Shown one piece after another: positions 1-7,525 of a DNA stretch of 9,110 bases. The position numbers were made by a program, and so were the translations under genes. The notes beneath the pieces were generated by a model. The model did not search any database. It saw nothing but the letters and a program-made list of their open reading frames with translations, and was not told the DNA's origin. The stretch is from SKVR01 sp037441525. Lineage in GTDB: Bacteria > Bacteroidota > Bacteroidia > Bacteroidales > UBA7960. Location: positions 1 through 9,110 of the forward strand of contig JBBISA010000087.1 of NCBI GenBank assembly GCA_037441525.1, written 5' to 3'. The first letter of the stretch is position 1; the number at the start of each line of letters is the position of its first letter.

Positions 1-64
1 AACAAGTAAATCCTTATTGATTTGATATTGTGATATTTAGTAATTGAAAAAAGAGCATTTTAAT

Positions 65-223
65 TTAATCGGTCAATACTGAAACAAAATATAAATCATT
101 TTTGCCACTCACCTGAATTGTAATCCCTTCCTTTACATCCTGCACACCTTTGCCATACCATGGGAATTTTGACATTTTTGCATTAAAACCTTTGTCAGAT
201 ATCTTATATTCCTTTGGTTTCAT
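65..223 (-). CDS. Hypothetical 52-aa ORF coupled to the upstream membrane protein
   Basis: I do not recognise this short ORF. Its ATG (221-223) overlaps the TGA of the preceding ORF (220-222) as ATGA, and it ends with TAA at 65-67. It begins MKPKEYKISDKGF, contains SKFPWYGKG and ends FVSVLTD. The content is mixed polar and hydrophobic with a protein-like pattern and no membrane segment. A TGA lies two codons upstream in the same frame, so translation can start only at this ATG. There are two readings: a separate, translationally coupled small protein, or the C-terminal half of the 94-aa membrane protein split off by a one-base frameshift. The combined size (about 146 aa, two helices then a soluble tail) would suit one protein. 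Its place after an Rhs tip suggests an immunity role, but nothing in the sequence proves that. Confidence 0.4.
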   Translation of the reverse strand: MKPKEYKISDKGFNAKMSKFPWYGKGVQDVKEGITIQVSGKNDLYFVSVLTD

Positions 224-504
224 CCATCAAGCAAGTAGCCATTATTGAATGTAATTCTTTCAATTGTTTTATTATGGCGGTTAAGCAGTTTGAGTGGAGC
301 AATAATGAAAAGAATAATTGCAAGTAGTAATACGAATAATCCTGAAAAATAGAAGAACAAAACCCATTTAGACATACTAATATAAGTTAACCCGAGAATT
401 AGAAATGTATAAAATGGCCCAACCACAAAGGCTTTCTTTGCTTCTCGTCTAATATAGATATCACGTTGAATACCTTTATCGTTAGTAATAAAGCTTCCTA
501 TCAT
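220..504 (-). CDS. Small two-helix membrane protein, possible immunity protein of the Rhs locus
   Basis: This is a 94-aa protein of no recognised family. The chosen start (502-504) gives MIGSFITNDKGIQ and overlaps the TGA of the preceding Rhs frame (501-503) as ATGA. A longer in-frame start at 570 would run deep into the Rhs frame and is less likely. A charged N-terminus (residues 1-25, with IYIRREAKK) is followed by two hydrophobic helices at about 26-44 and 47-70 with a very short turn between them, then a basic stretch LKLLNRHNK and a short tail. It should sit in the inner membrane. In polymorphic-toxin loci the gene directly after the toxin tip usually encodes immunity, and small membrane proteins are common there. 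That role is inferred from position only. The frame ends abruptly at 220, where another ORF begins by ATGA overlap, so it may be a frameshifted fragment of a longer gene. Confidence 0.5.
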   Translation of the reverse strand: MIGSFITNDKGIQRDIYIRREAKKAFVVGPFYTFLILGLTYISMSKWVLFFYFSGLFVLLLAIILFIIAPLKLLNRHNKTIERITFNNGYLLDG

Positions 505-1450
505 TTTTTTAATGGAAAAAAGTTGAAAAACATTGAATTGGCATATCCAGCATATGCATTTAAATACCATATTGCATTAGTCGTGTTGTAATTGTACGCA
601 AGGTTATTAAGGGGAGCAGCAGTACCTCCCGTCATAAGAGAAGATGTAAAATCATTGGCTGCACCTCCAATTGCTTGCCCAAATCCATACTGATTGGCAG
701 GCACACCAAAAGCCATATCCCCTAGTTTTCCAATTGTTGCTCCAATGTTGCTAGGAATTGAATTGGCCATTTGAGCATTTAATGTCAAGTATTTAACAAG
801 CCTTGGAACATTAGCAATAACACGATAACCCCCATCAACTAATAATGGTACACTTACAGGAGAGCAGCTCCAGCTGAGAAATAGGTGCCTACGCCACCAA
901 CTACCATTTCGCCAACTCCACCAAGAATATTCAAAAATGCGTTTGATGCCCCTCCCCAATCAACCTGAGAAGCCCAACCTCCTTGTCCTTGGGGAGGCCA
1001 TCTTAACGGATGGTCACCCCACCATGTAGGTATTCCACCTTTTATAAGCCACCCACCCCTACCTTTTGCCACCACAGTAATCGGAGGCAATGGAACTCCA
1101 CTAAAGTTAATTTTATTTAAAACTGTCTCCCAGGTTTTAGCATCGGGGGGTTTCGATATATAGTTTAAATATGCCATTGCATCGGCCAGAGAAACGGGTT
1201 CACCTGTATATGGATTATAGTAACTCCCGGTTGACCAGTTGTAACGAAGTGGAATTCTAACAGTCACATCAGGTACACCAAATATATTACCCATACTATT
1301 GTTAAAAGCCCCGCCAACTTCCACCCGGTACCCACTCGGACCCGTATACTTCAACGGGTTATTCCACACATAGCTATACCGGTTGTAGCTTTGGGAATAT
1401 CCGGGGCTTTGCATCCCGTTATATAACGGGACAAGCTCCCGGGTCGGAGC
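501..1450 (-). pseudogene. Orphan Rhs C-terminal tip (end of the core plus variable region), frameshifted
   Basis: The frame opens right after a TAA at 1451-1453 and soon shows the end of an Rhs-repeat-associated core: GYSQSYNRYSYVWNNPLKYT then GPSGY, where families usually have DPSGY. The rest of the Rhs core is absent, so this is a detached tip. A variable segment follows, rich in Trp, Gly and Pro (GGWLIKGGIPTWWGDHPLRW). The frame stops at 854-856 after FSAGAALL. A second frame (501-959) continues it naturally: PVSVPLLVDGGYRV, ANVPRLVKYL, then a Gly/Ala/Asn-rich end MFFNFFPLKK. Joining them needs one extra base near 857-862, so a one-base deletion is the simplest cause. Intact Rhs proteins are large shells that carry a toxic C-terminal domain. 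I recognise no catalytic motif here, so the toxin type is unknown. The ATG at 1412-1414 could start a tip-only product, but the frameshift would truncate it. Confidence 0.75.
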
Positions 1451-1452
1451 TT
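1415..1452. repeat. Two adjacent palindromes at the upstream edge of the Rhs tip
   Basis: A perfect 16-bp palindrome, CCCGTTATATAACGGG, lies at 1415-1430, immediately before the ATG at 1412-1414. An inverted repeat AAGCTCC (1433-1439) / GGAGCTT (1446-1452) with a 6-base loop follows at once. Part of this DNA can still be read in the Rhs frame, so the palindromes may be only a by-product of coding sequence. They also sit where homology to Rhs begins, which would fit a recombination edge. Confidence 0.5.
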
Positions 1453-1577
1453 AAAAAGCGGCCGAGGCGGGGGTTCCTGCAAAAATAGCGGGACTAAACT
1501 CTTCCAACACAGTGCTGCCGAGCTTGGTGGCAGTTTTCAAAGAGCGATTTATGGGCTAAAAGTAAAAAAATATATTA

Positions 1578-1600
1578 TTGAATTGCAAATGTAATGATGT
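1578..1600 (+). repeat. Dispersed repeat, long form, copy 1 (contains ATTGCAAAT)
   Basis: These 23 bp match 7891-7913 at 21 positions and contain the word ATTGCAAAT at 1582-1590. The copy abuts the left end of the inverted-repeat element that begins at 1600. It lies on the far side of the purL block from its partner. Its function is unknown. Confidence 0.55.
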
Positions 1601-1627
1601 TTAACCCAGATTTGTCTTTAGCCGATT

Positions 1628-1650
1628 TTTCTAATGACCGTCATTAGAAA
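1628..1650. repeat. Perfect 23-bp palindrome
   Basis: An 11-bp arm TTTCTAATGAC (1628-1638), one central base (1639) and its exact complement GTCATTAGAAA (1640-1650). This symmetry suits either a dimeric repressor site or part of a mobile-element end. No regulator gene is visible nearby, so the mobile-element reading is preferred. Confidence 0.6.
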
Positions 1651-1704
1651 TTAATAGTCTTAAGTTATTGATTATGTGTCTTCTATTTTGACAAATCGCT
1701 AAAG

Positions 1705-1749
1705 AAAAACTATAAATTGTAATCAGAAATGCTTACAATTTATGTTTTT
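1705..1749. terminator. Hairpin with T-runs on both strands, possible bidirectional terminator
   Basis: The stem pairs AAAAAC plus ATAAATTGTAA (1705-1722, with one bulged T at 1711) with TTACAATTTAT plus GTTTTT (1733-1749), giving 17 pairs around a 10-base loop. A T-rich run follows on either strand. It lies about 145 bp downstream of the last gene of the purL block and upstream of the Rhs tip, so it could separate the two. The stem is AT-rich, and the hairpin may simply be part of the surrounding inverted-repeat element. Confidence 0.4.
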
Positions 1750-1893
1750 CAAAAGTGGGGTTAATCTCGGCTAAATCATTAGTTCATTGCTTTCCTAATG
1801 ACTAATCCGGGTTTAATACGGCATTGGAATTGTCGATGAGCAAAGGTGTTTTACTGCGCTGCAACCGCAATAACTACAAACAACCCGTTGCTC

Positions 1894-2154
1894 TTATTTC
1901 CCTTTTTTAAACCAATTCATGGGATTGAGCTTGTTTTTGTAACGGGTAAAAATCTCTTTACCGGCCAATAGTCCGCCGACCCAAAAAACAACCTGCATCA
2001 TTATATAGCTTGCAGTAGCTCCAACCACTTTGGCCCTGGTATTGAGTTCCAGAAGGGGGATGATAAAAACAAAGGCAAAGAATACCCCAGAGAACACCAT
2101 CAGGAATACTCCCAGTTTAATTCTAAAGTTGCCGGGATTTTTCTGCATAGCCAT
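1894..2154 (-). CDS. Small two-helix membrane protein, transporter-suffix-domain-like
   Basis: An 86-aa inner-membrane protein starting MAMQKNPG (2152-2154), 4 bp after the purL stop. A further upstream ATG at 2199 would overlap purL by about 40 bp and is less likely. MQKNPG at 2148 is another possible start. Helix 1 spans about residues 14-34 and helix 2 about 42-64 (ASYIMMQVVFWVGGLLAG), followed by the basic tail GKEIFTRYKNKLNPMNWFKKGK split over 65-86. The pattern of two helices, then GKE...RYK..L.P..W, resembles short proteins named 'transporter suffix domain' in databases. That is recalled from memory, not searched. Tight spacing behind purL implies co-transcription and possibly translational coupling. 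No direct link to purine synthesis is apparent, and its function is unknown. Confidence 0.72.
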   Translation of the reverse strand: MAMQKNPGNFRIKLGVFLMVFSGVFFAFVFIIPLLELNTRAKVVGATASYIMMQVVFWVGGLLAGKEIFTRYKNKLNPMNWFKKGK

Positions 2155-2158
2155 AACT

Positions 2159-5100
2159 TCAACCAACAATTTTCTTTTCTTCAACCCACTTTCTGGCATT
2201 TACAAAAGCTTCGAGCCAGGGGGTTACTTCATCGATATTACGATTGGTTGGGTAATGTGCCCACTGCCAGGGAAAAATGGCCCTTTCGAGGTGGGGCATC
2301 ATGGCCAGGTGGCGGCCATCGTGCGAGCTGATGGCTGCCACATTGTAATGGCTGCCGTTGGGGTTGGCCGGATACTGATCATACCCATAAACTCCGGCGA
2401 TATGGTACTCACTGGCTGGTAGGGGCAAAGAAAATTTCCCTTCGCCGTGGGCTATCCAGATGCCCAGCCGTGATCCGGCAAGGGATTTAAGCATGACAGA
2501 ATGGTTGGGTTGTATCTCCATGTTCACGAAGTTCGATTCGAACTTGTGGCTTTCGTTGTGCAACATACGGGGCTGAGTTGGGTGCTCAGGATAGAGCAGG
2601 CCCAGTTCTACCATAAGCTGGCAACCATTGCAAACGCCCAGGCTAAGTGTGTTGTCTCTTTGATAGAAGTTATCGAGTGCAGTGCGGGCCTTTTCGTTGT
2701 AAAGGAAGGCTCCGGCCCATCCCTTGGCTGAGCCCAGTACATCGGAGTTGGAGAAACCGCCCACAAATACAATAAAATCAATCTCTTCAAGGGTTTCGCG
2801 GCCGGTAATAAGGTCTGTCATGTGCACATCCTTCACATCGAAACCCGCCAGAAACATGGAGTATGCCATTTCGCGATCGCCATTTACCCCCTTTTCGCGA
2901 ATAATGGCAGCTTTGGCTACACGGGTACCTGGCAAGGGAACCTGCTGAAGCCCTAAGGAAGCAAGGGTGCCACTGAATGTTGCAGGAAAACGGTAGTGCA
3001 ATTTCTGTGATACAAAATTATTATAGCGGCTGGTGGCCAGCTCCCGGCCGCTCTGATCCTGATCGAGCAGCCACGATGTTTTGAACCACAACCGGCGCAG
3101 ATGGTCGATGTCGAGTGTAAGTTTTTCGCCTTTACCGGTAATCCATAGTTTTCTTTCAGGGACGGGATTGCCCAGCACGGTGAATGAAACGTCGTGCCTG
3201 TCGAGAACAGCCTCTACTTTTTCCATGTCCTTCACCTGTATGATCACTCCGGGGCTTTCGCTGAAAAGTATCCTGGCCAGGTCGTTCTCTTCTTTAAAGG
3301 AAGCCAGATCGATACTTAACCCCCAGTTATCGTTGGCAAAGCACATTTCGAGCAATGCAGTAACGAGGCCGCCGGCCGAAATATCGTGCCCGGCAAGGAT
3401 CAGTCCGTCGTGCACCAACTCCTGGATAGCATCGAAAGCATCGGCAAAATAGTAAGGATCGGTCACCATTGGGGTTTCATTTCCCAGCTGCCCAAGAGCC
3501 TGTGCAAAACTGCTTCCGCCCAGTTTAAAGGTATCGTACGAAAAATCGATATGCAGCAGCTTGGTTTCCTTTTTCTTAACAATTACGGGCTCCACAACCT
3601 TTTTAACATCAGCAACCTGGGCAACCGTACTAACGATTACAGTACCGGGAGAAAAAACTTGCTGGCCATCGGGATATTTTTGTGTCATAGAGAGGGAGTC
3701 TTTCCCCGTGGGAACATTGATGCCGAGCTTACAAACAAAATCGCTCAGTGCTTCCACCGCAGCATAGAGGCGGGCATCTTCGCCGGGGTTTTTGCAGGGC
3801 CACATCCAGTTGGCGCTGAGACTTACCCCATCGAGTCCGTGACTCAGCGGGGCCCAAACCAGGTTGGTGAGTGCTTCGGCCACCGACAGCACCGAACCTG
3901 AAGCAGGATCGATAAGTCCGGCAGCAGGTGCATGACCAATGGAAGTAGCCACCCCTTCCCTGCCCCTGTAATCGATGGCAGTAACCCCACAATTATTAAG
4001 GGGAAGCTGTATTTCGCCGGCACACTGCTGCTTGGCCACCTTGCCTGTAACCGACCGGTCAACCTTGTTGGTGAGCCAGTCTTTGCATGCAACGGCTTCG
4101 AGTTGCAACACTGTTTCAATATATTCAACAATTTTGTTCTGATCGTATTTCAGTGGGACGAACATTTCATTGTATTTCTCATCCTGCATAATGGTCTTGG
4201 GTGCATTGCCAAACATATCGGCCAGCTGCAGGTCGATGGGTGCATTGCCTTTATTGTCTTCAAAACGGAGATGCCCGTCGCCGGTGGATTCGCCCACTAC
4301 ATACATGGGGGCACGTTCGCGCTCAGCGACTCTGCGCAAATCTTCGAGGTCTTTTTTATGTATGACCAGCCCCATGCGTTCCTGCGATTCGTTGCCGGCA
4401 ATCTCCTTAGCCGACAAGGTAGGATCGCCCACCGGGAGCTTTTTAATATAGATAGTACCGCCGGTAGCTTCCACCAGTTCGGAAAGGCAATTGAGATGCC
4501 CGCCGGCACCGTGGTCGTGAATAGAGATAATGGGATTATCGTCGCGCTCAACCATAGCTCGGATGGCGTTCATGGCTCGTTTCTGCATTTCGGGGTTGGA
4601 ACGTTGCACGGCATTGAGTTCGATGGCATTGGCATATTCGCCTGTAGCAACCGAGGAAACAGCACCGCCACCCATGCCAATACGGTAGTTATCGCCTCCA
4701 AGCACCACCACCTGGTCGCCTGCCACAGGGGTTTCTTTCAGGCTGTCTTCTTTTTTCCCGAAGCCAATTCCACCAGCCAGCATAATTACCTTGTCGAAAG
4801 CAAAAGTTTTCTGGTTTTCGGTGTGTTCGAAGGTAAGCAGTGAACCACAAATAAGCGGCTGGCCGAATTTATTGCCGAAATCGCTGGCACCGTTTGATGC
4901 CTTTATGAGTATCTGGCCGGGAGTCTGGTACAACCATTTCCGCTCTGGGATGAGTTTTTCCCAGGGCCTGCCGCCATCTTTCCTGGGGTAGGCAGTCATG
5001 TACACGGCTGTTCCGGCCAGGGGAAGCGAACCCTTACCCCCGGCAAGACGGTCGCGAATTTCGCCACCGCTGCCTGTTGCTGCACCATTGAATGGCTCAA

Positions 5101-5863
5101 CGGTGGTGGGGAAGTTATGGGTTTCGGCTTTCAGCGAAATAACAGTTTCAATTTTCTTTTCGGTAAAAAAATCGGGTTTATCCTGGGTAAGGGGTGCAAA
5201 CTGCATGGCATAAGGGCCTGTAACAAAGGCTACGTTGTCTTTATAGGCCGAAACCAAGTATCCGGGGTTCTCTTTCGATGTTTTTTTGATAAGCTGGAAC
5301 AAAGAGCTGGGTTTCTCTTGTCCATTAATGATGAAGGTTCCGTTGAAAATTTTATGGCGGCAATGCTCGGAGTTAACCTGCGAAAAGCCAAATACTTCGC
5401 TGTCGGTAAGCCTGCGGCCCAGTTTTTTGCTCAGCCCGTAAAGGTACTGCACTTCATCTTCATTCAGGGCCAACCCTTCCTTTTGGTTATAGGCGGCTAT
5501 ATCATCAACATAAATGAGGGGGTCGGGTTGTTTTTCGATGGTGAATACATGCTGATCGAGATTGTGGTAAAGCGTCTGGAGCATGGGGTCGAAATTTGCA
5601 TTAGGGCCATCAACCCCAAAGAACTCTTCTATGCGTGTAATTCCTGGTATACCCATATTCTGGGTTATTTCCACGGCGTTGGTGCTCCAGGGGGTTATCA
5701 TTTCGCGGCGAGGACCGGCAAACCAACCTTCGAGCATTGGTGCATCAATGAGCGTTGCTCCACTAAAGAGCCACTGAAGTTTGGAAATATCGGCTGCGGG
5801 CAGCTGGAACCGGGTTTCCACTGCAATAAACTGACTGGAGTTGCCTCCGAAAAAAAGTACCAT
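2159..5863 (-). CDS. purL: Phosphoribosylformylglycinamidine (FGAM) synthase, large single-chain type
   Basis: PurL catalyses the fourth step of purine synthesis in the cytoplasm: FGAR + ATP + glutamine to FGAM (EC 6.3.5.3). The chain is 1234 aa, close to the roughly 1300 aa of the fused enterobacterial form and far longer than the PurS/PurL/PurQ split type, so the glutaminase is built in. Visible motifs in order: VNSEHCRHK (163-171), KAETHNFPT (245-253), GSGGEIRD (264-271), GGDNYRIGMGGG (389-400) and SIHDHGAGGH (447-456) in the first synthetase half; NESQERMG (491-498); PTGKDS (718-723) and GHDISAGG (825-832) in the second half. The C-terminal glutamine amidotransferase (from about 985) has the nucleophile Cys1078 in GVCNGCQ, with His1191 and Glu1193 in HLERAIFPWQW completing the triad. 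The start MVLFFGG at 5863 fits the family. It sits 77 bp after the methyltransferase gene and appears intact. Confidence 0.98.
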   Translation of the reverse strand: MVLFFGGNSSQFIAVETRFQLPAADISKLQWLFSGATLIDAPMLEGWFAGPRREMITPWSTNAVEITQNMGIPGITRIEEFFGVDGPNANFDPMLQTLYHNLDQHVFTIEKQPDPLIYVDDIAAYNQKEGLALNEDEVQYLYGLSKKLGRRLTDSEVFGFSQVNSEHCRHKIFNGTFIINGQEKPSSLFQLIKKTSKENPGYLVSAYKDNVAFVTGPYAMQFAPLTQDKPDFFTEKKIETVISLKAETHNFPTTVEPFNGAATGSGGEIRDRLAGGKGSLPLAGTAVYMTAYPRKDGGRPWEKLIPERKWLYQTPGQILIKASNGASDFGNKFGQPLICGSLLTFEHTENQKTFAFDKVIMLAGGIGFGKKEDSLKETPVAGDQVVVLGGDNYRIGMGGGAVSSVATGEYANAIELNAVQRSNPEMQKRAMNAIRAMVERDDNPIISIHDHGAGGHLNCLSELVEATGGTIYIKKLPVGDPTLSAKEIAGNESQERMGLVIHKKDLEDLRRVAERERAPMYVVGESTGDGHLRFEDNKGNAPIDLQLADMFGNAPKTIMQDEKYNEMFVPLKYDQNKIVEYIETVLQLEAVACKDWLTNKVDRSVTGKVAKQQCAGEIQLPLNNCGVTAIDYRGREGVATSIGHAPAAGLIDPASGSVLSVAEALTNLVWAPLSHGLDGVSLSANWMWPCKNPGEDARLYAAVEALSDFVCKLGINVPTGKDSLSMTQKYPDGQQVFSPGTVIVSTVAQVADVKKVVEPVIVKKKETKLLHIDFSYDTFKLGGSSFAQALGQLGNETPMVTDPYYFADAFDAIQELVHDGLILAGHDISAGGLVTALLEMCFANDNWGLSIDLASFKEENDLARILFSESPGVIIQVKDMEKVEAVLDRHDVSFTVLGNPVPERKLWITGKGEKLTLDIDHLRRLWFKTSWLLDQDQSGRELATSRYNNFVSQKLHYRFPATFSGTLASLGLQQVPLPGTRVAKAAIIREKGVNGDREMAYSMFLAGFDVKDVHMTDLITGRETLEEIDFIVFVGGFSNSDVLGSAKGWAGAFLYNEKARTALDNFYQRDNTLSLGVCNGCQLMVELGLLYPEHPTQPRMLHNESHKFESNFVNMEIQPNHSVMLKSLAGSRLGIWIAHGEGKFSLPLPASEYHIAGVYGYDQYPANPNGSHYNVAAISSHDGRHLAMMPHLERAIFPWQWAHYPTNRNIDEVTPWLEAFVNARKWVEEKKIVG

Positions 5864-5910
5864 GGAATTGTAGTTTTTGAGCTGTTAAGAACTGAACGGT
5901 TAACGCGCTG

Positions 5911-5918
5911 CAAAATTA
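5911..5918 (-). promoter_or_regulatory. Possible -7 box for purL
   Basis: On the minus strand this reads TAATTTTG, matching the Bacteroidota -7 consensus TAnnTTTG. It lies 47 bp before the purL ATG, within the 77-bp gap after the methyltransferase gene. No clear -33 TTTG box is visible upstream, and the area is AT-rich, so a chance match is quite possible. I see no purine riboswitch or PUR-box-like operator. Confidence 0.3.
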
Positions 5919-5940
5919 TTAATTATTATCAGAACCTTAC

Positions 5941-6528
5941 CTATTTTACTGCCACACATCGAACCACAGCGGCAGTTCCCTGATGGTATCTGCCTTCGGT
6001 AAGTTCTATGGTTTCATCCCATGTTGTGAGATTGCTCATTAATGAAAGAACCGTTTTGAGTTCTTCGGCTGTTGTCAGCATTTGGGGTTCTTTTGGCCCG
6101 CCTGAACTGTATTTCAGCTGCTCCCTGCCAAAAACTTCAATAATCAGTGTACCACCAGGCTTTAAAAAGCGGGTAATCGACGCGTAAACCGATTGCCATT
6201 GGGGATGGTGTGCATAAATGAGGGAAACAACATCGAAATAGTTTTCCTGAAGCTGCACAGATTCAAATCCGGCAATAAGATAATCGAAGGTAACCCCGAA
6301 CTTCGCGGCAAGTAGCGATGCTTTTCTTTTGCCTTCTGCAGAAGGATCGAAAGCGGTAACCATCCAACCCTGAAGAGCTGCAAAAACAGCATTTCGCCCT
6401 TCGCCTTCGGCTGGCAAAAGGAGTTTACCGGGAGCCAGTTCCATTAACTGTTCCCTGAAAAACTCGTTGGGTTCTGCGCCATAGGCATATTCTGGCTGGC
6501 TGTAGCGCTGATTCCAGAAATCATTCAT
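5941..6528 (-). CDS. Class I SAM-dependent methyltransferase (TehB/thiopurine-methyltransferase-like)
   Basis: A 195-aa Rossmann-fold methyltransferase, a usual length for a minimal single-domain enzyme. The N-terminus FWNQRYSQPEYAYGAEPNEF (residues 4-23) follows the 'W..RY.....YG..PN.F' opening typical of the TehB and thiopurine-methyltransferase-like group. Motif I is LLLPAEGEGRNA (36-47). An acidic residue at the end of strand 2 is D61 (AFD). FDVVSLIYAHH (98-108) fits motif IV, and LKPGGTLIIE (122-131) is the post-I strand/turn signature. The substrate cannot be read from the sequence, and a tellurite or thiopurine role should not be assumed. The start overlaps the end of the DUF4349 gene by 8 bp, so the two are probably translated from one message. 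It ends 77 bp before purL. Confidence 0.88.
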   Translation of the reverse strand: MNDFWNQRYSQPEYAYGAEPNEFFREQLMELAPGKLLLPAEGEGRNAVFAALQGWMVTAFDPSAEGKRKASLLAAKFGVTFDYLIAGFESVQLQENYFDVVSLIYAHHPQWQSVYASITRFLKPGGTLIIEVFGREQLKYSSGGPKEPQMLTTAEELKTVLSLMSNLTTWDETIELTEGRYHQGTAAVVRCVAVK

Positions 6529-7345
6529 TGGCTTTTCTGTGCTTTCTTTTCAGGGCAAATCTTCTTACAAAAAACACAGCTATTGCCGCAGCAAGAATGA
6601 AAGGCCAGACATTTATCAAACCTATAATAAACCAGAGCATATTCTTCCAGCCGTTTTTCAAACCCCTTGAAACTTTATCCATTAACCTGAAAGGAGCCTG
6701 GGTTTTTTCATAGAAAACTACGGTGAGAGTGCTCATGGAAACCCGGTCGGTAAGGTATTTCAGGCGGCCTTCGAACGATTCAATTTCGGTACGGAGCGTC
6801 CCCATTTCACGCTCAATCATAAGTATATCTTCTACCTTGGTGGCCTGCTTCAGTAACTCGCGGTAACGGGTTTCCAGTTCCTTTTTGGTTCTTATGCGGG
6901 CTTCCACATCTACAAACTCCTCGGTAACATCCAGGGCATTGATGCTCTTACTGTCAATCTTTCTGGCTGTTTCATATATCTGCGAAAGCAATTCGTCAAA
7001 CTTTTCGGCGGGAACCCTGATAGTTACGTGATACTCAGTTTTATCGGAATAAGTATAGGCATTGTCGTTGGCAATATACCCATTCAGGACGTGTACCCTT
7101 TCGTTGATGATGTTCCTGGTTTCCTGTGCGCTGGATGTTTCGAAAGTAACTGAGCCTTCCTTAATAATTTTGCGCTCAGCCGGGGTTGGAACTTCCTTTA
7201 CATCAGCAACATCTGCCCCCATTCTGCCAGGTGCGGCTTTGTAACTCTCCTGGGCAAATTCAACAGCATTGGTATTACCCCCCGGATGGCATGAATAGAT
7301 AGAGCCTAATAGCATAAAGCAAAACAATCGGACCGCTCGTTTCAT
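6521..7345 (-). CDS. DUF4349-type lipoprotein with coiled coil and C-terminal membrane helix
   Basis: A 274-aa exported lipoprotein. It opens with KR and a hydrophobic stretch (RLFCFMLLGSI), then YSC, giving a probable lipidated Cys19. A linker (20-55) leads to the DUF4349-like domain from about 57: RKIIKEGSVTFET, the central YHVTIRVPAEKFDELL (105-120) and later ALDVTEEFVDVEARI (137-151). A charged helical coiled coil spans about 152-200 (ELETRYRELLKQATKVEDIL, then REMGTLRTEIESFEGRL), followed by a short strand STLTVVFYEK. A transmembrane helix at about 237-260 and a basic tail RRFALKRKHRK end the protein. This order, with the domain and coiled coil outside and one C-terminal helix, is the usual DUF4349 layout. 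The molecular function of the family is not established. It is the first gene of the block, and its stop overlaps the methyltransferase start. Confidence 0.88.
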   Translation of the reverse strand: MKRAVRLFCFMLLGSIYSCHPGGNTNAVEFAQESYKAAPGRMGADVADVKEVPTPAERKIIKEGSVTFETSSAQETRNIINERVHVLNGYIANDNAYTYSDKTEYHVTIRVPAEKFDELLSQIYETARKIDSKSINALDVTEEFVDVEARIRTKKELETRYRELLKQATKVEDILMIEREMGTLRTEIESFEGRLKYLTDRVSMSTLTVVFYEKTQAPFRLMDKVSRGLKNGWKNMLWFIIGLINVWPFILAAAIAVFFVRRFALKRKHRKANE

Positions 7346-7403
7346 AGTATTCTGGTTTTAGTAAAAAAATAAGTTTGGATGGCAGATGATATAAATTGAT
7401 GGG

Positions 7404-7411
7404 CAAATTTA
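7404..7411 (-). promoter_or_regulatory. Probable -7 box upstream of the DUF4349 gene
   Basis: The minus strand reads TAAATTTG, an exact match to the Bacteroidota TAnnTTTG -7 consensus. It lies 58 bp before the ATG at 7345, and a T-rich stretch (TTTTCC) lies about 20 bp further upstream, where a -33 box would be. It would drive DUF4349, the methyltransferase and perhaps purL. Confidence 0.42.
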
Positions 7412-7525
7412 TGGATGATTCGGTTGGAAAATGCTAAAGCCCGGAAATTTCGTTTTACCGAACGTTACTATATATATGAGCAGATTTTTATTGTTTTGAA
7501 GAGATAAATACCCCCGCTTGGCGGC

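Larger units (their letters stand above)
1600..1816. repeat. 217-bp inverted-repeat element, MITE-like, without coding capacity
   Basis: The ends form an imperfect inverted repeat: 1600-1621 matches the reverse complement of 1795-1816 at 18 of 22 positions, with the shared core AACCC.GATT.GTC.TTAG. Inside are a perfect 23-bp palindrome (1628-1650), an inverted pair around it (1615-1628 with 1693-1705, differing by a one-base gap), and a strong hairpin (1705-1749). The word TCATTAG or its complement occurs four times (1631, 1641, 1776, 1795). It has no ORF, and I see no clear target-site duplication. It could be a miniature inverted-repeat transposable element, a relic of paired IS ends, or structured regulatory DNA. 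Most of the gene-free gap 1454-1893 is this element. The remainder is a GC-richer strip (about 1454-1556) that reads only as short broken ORFs. Confidence 0.45.

Noticed and set aside
1454..1556. Short minus-strand frame reading LGSTVLEEFSPAIFAGTPAS
   Set aside because: It is bounded by stops at both ends within about 35 codons and has no start codon or family resemblance. It is probably intergenic or a decayed remnant.
3932..4843. 303-aa ORF on the plus strand
   Set aside because: It lies wholly antisense to purL, whose motifs are all present, and shows no domain of its own. It is a shadow of the constrained coding strand.
5117..5983. 288-aa ORF on the plus strand
   Set aside because: It is antisense to the start of purL and the end of the methyltransferase gene, has no recognisable domain, and is a shadow.
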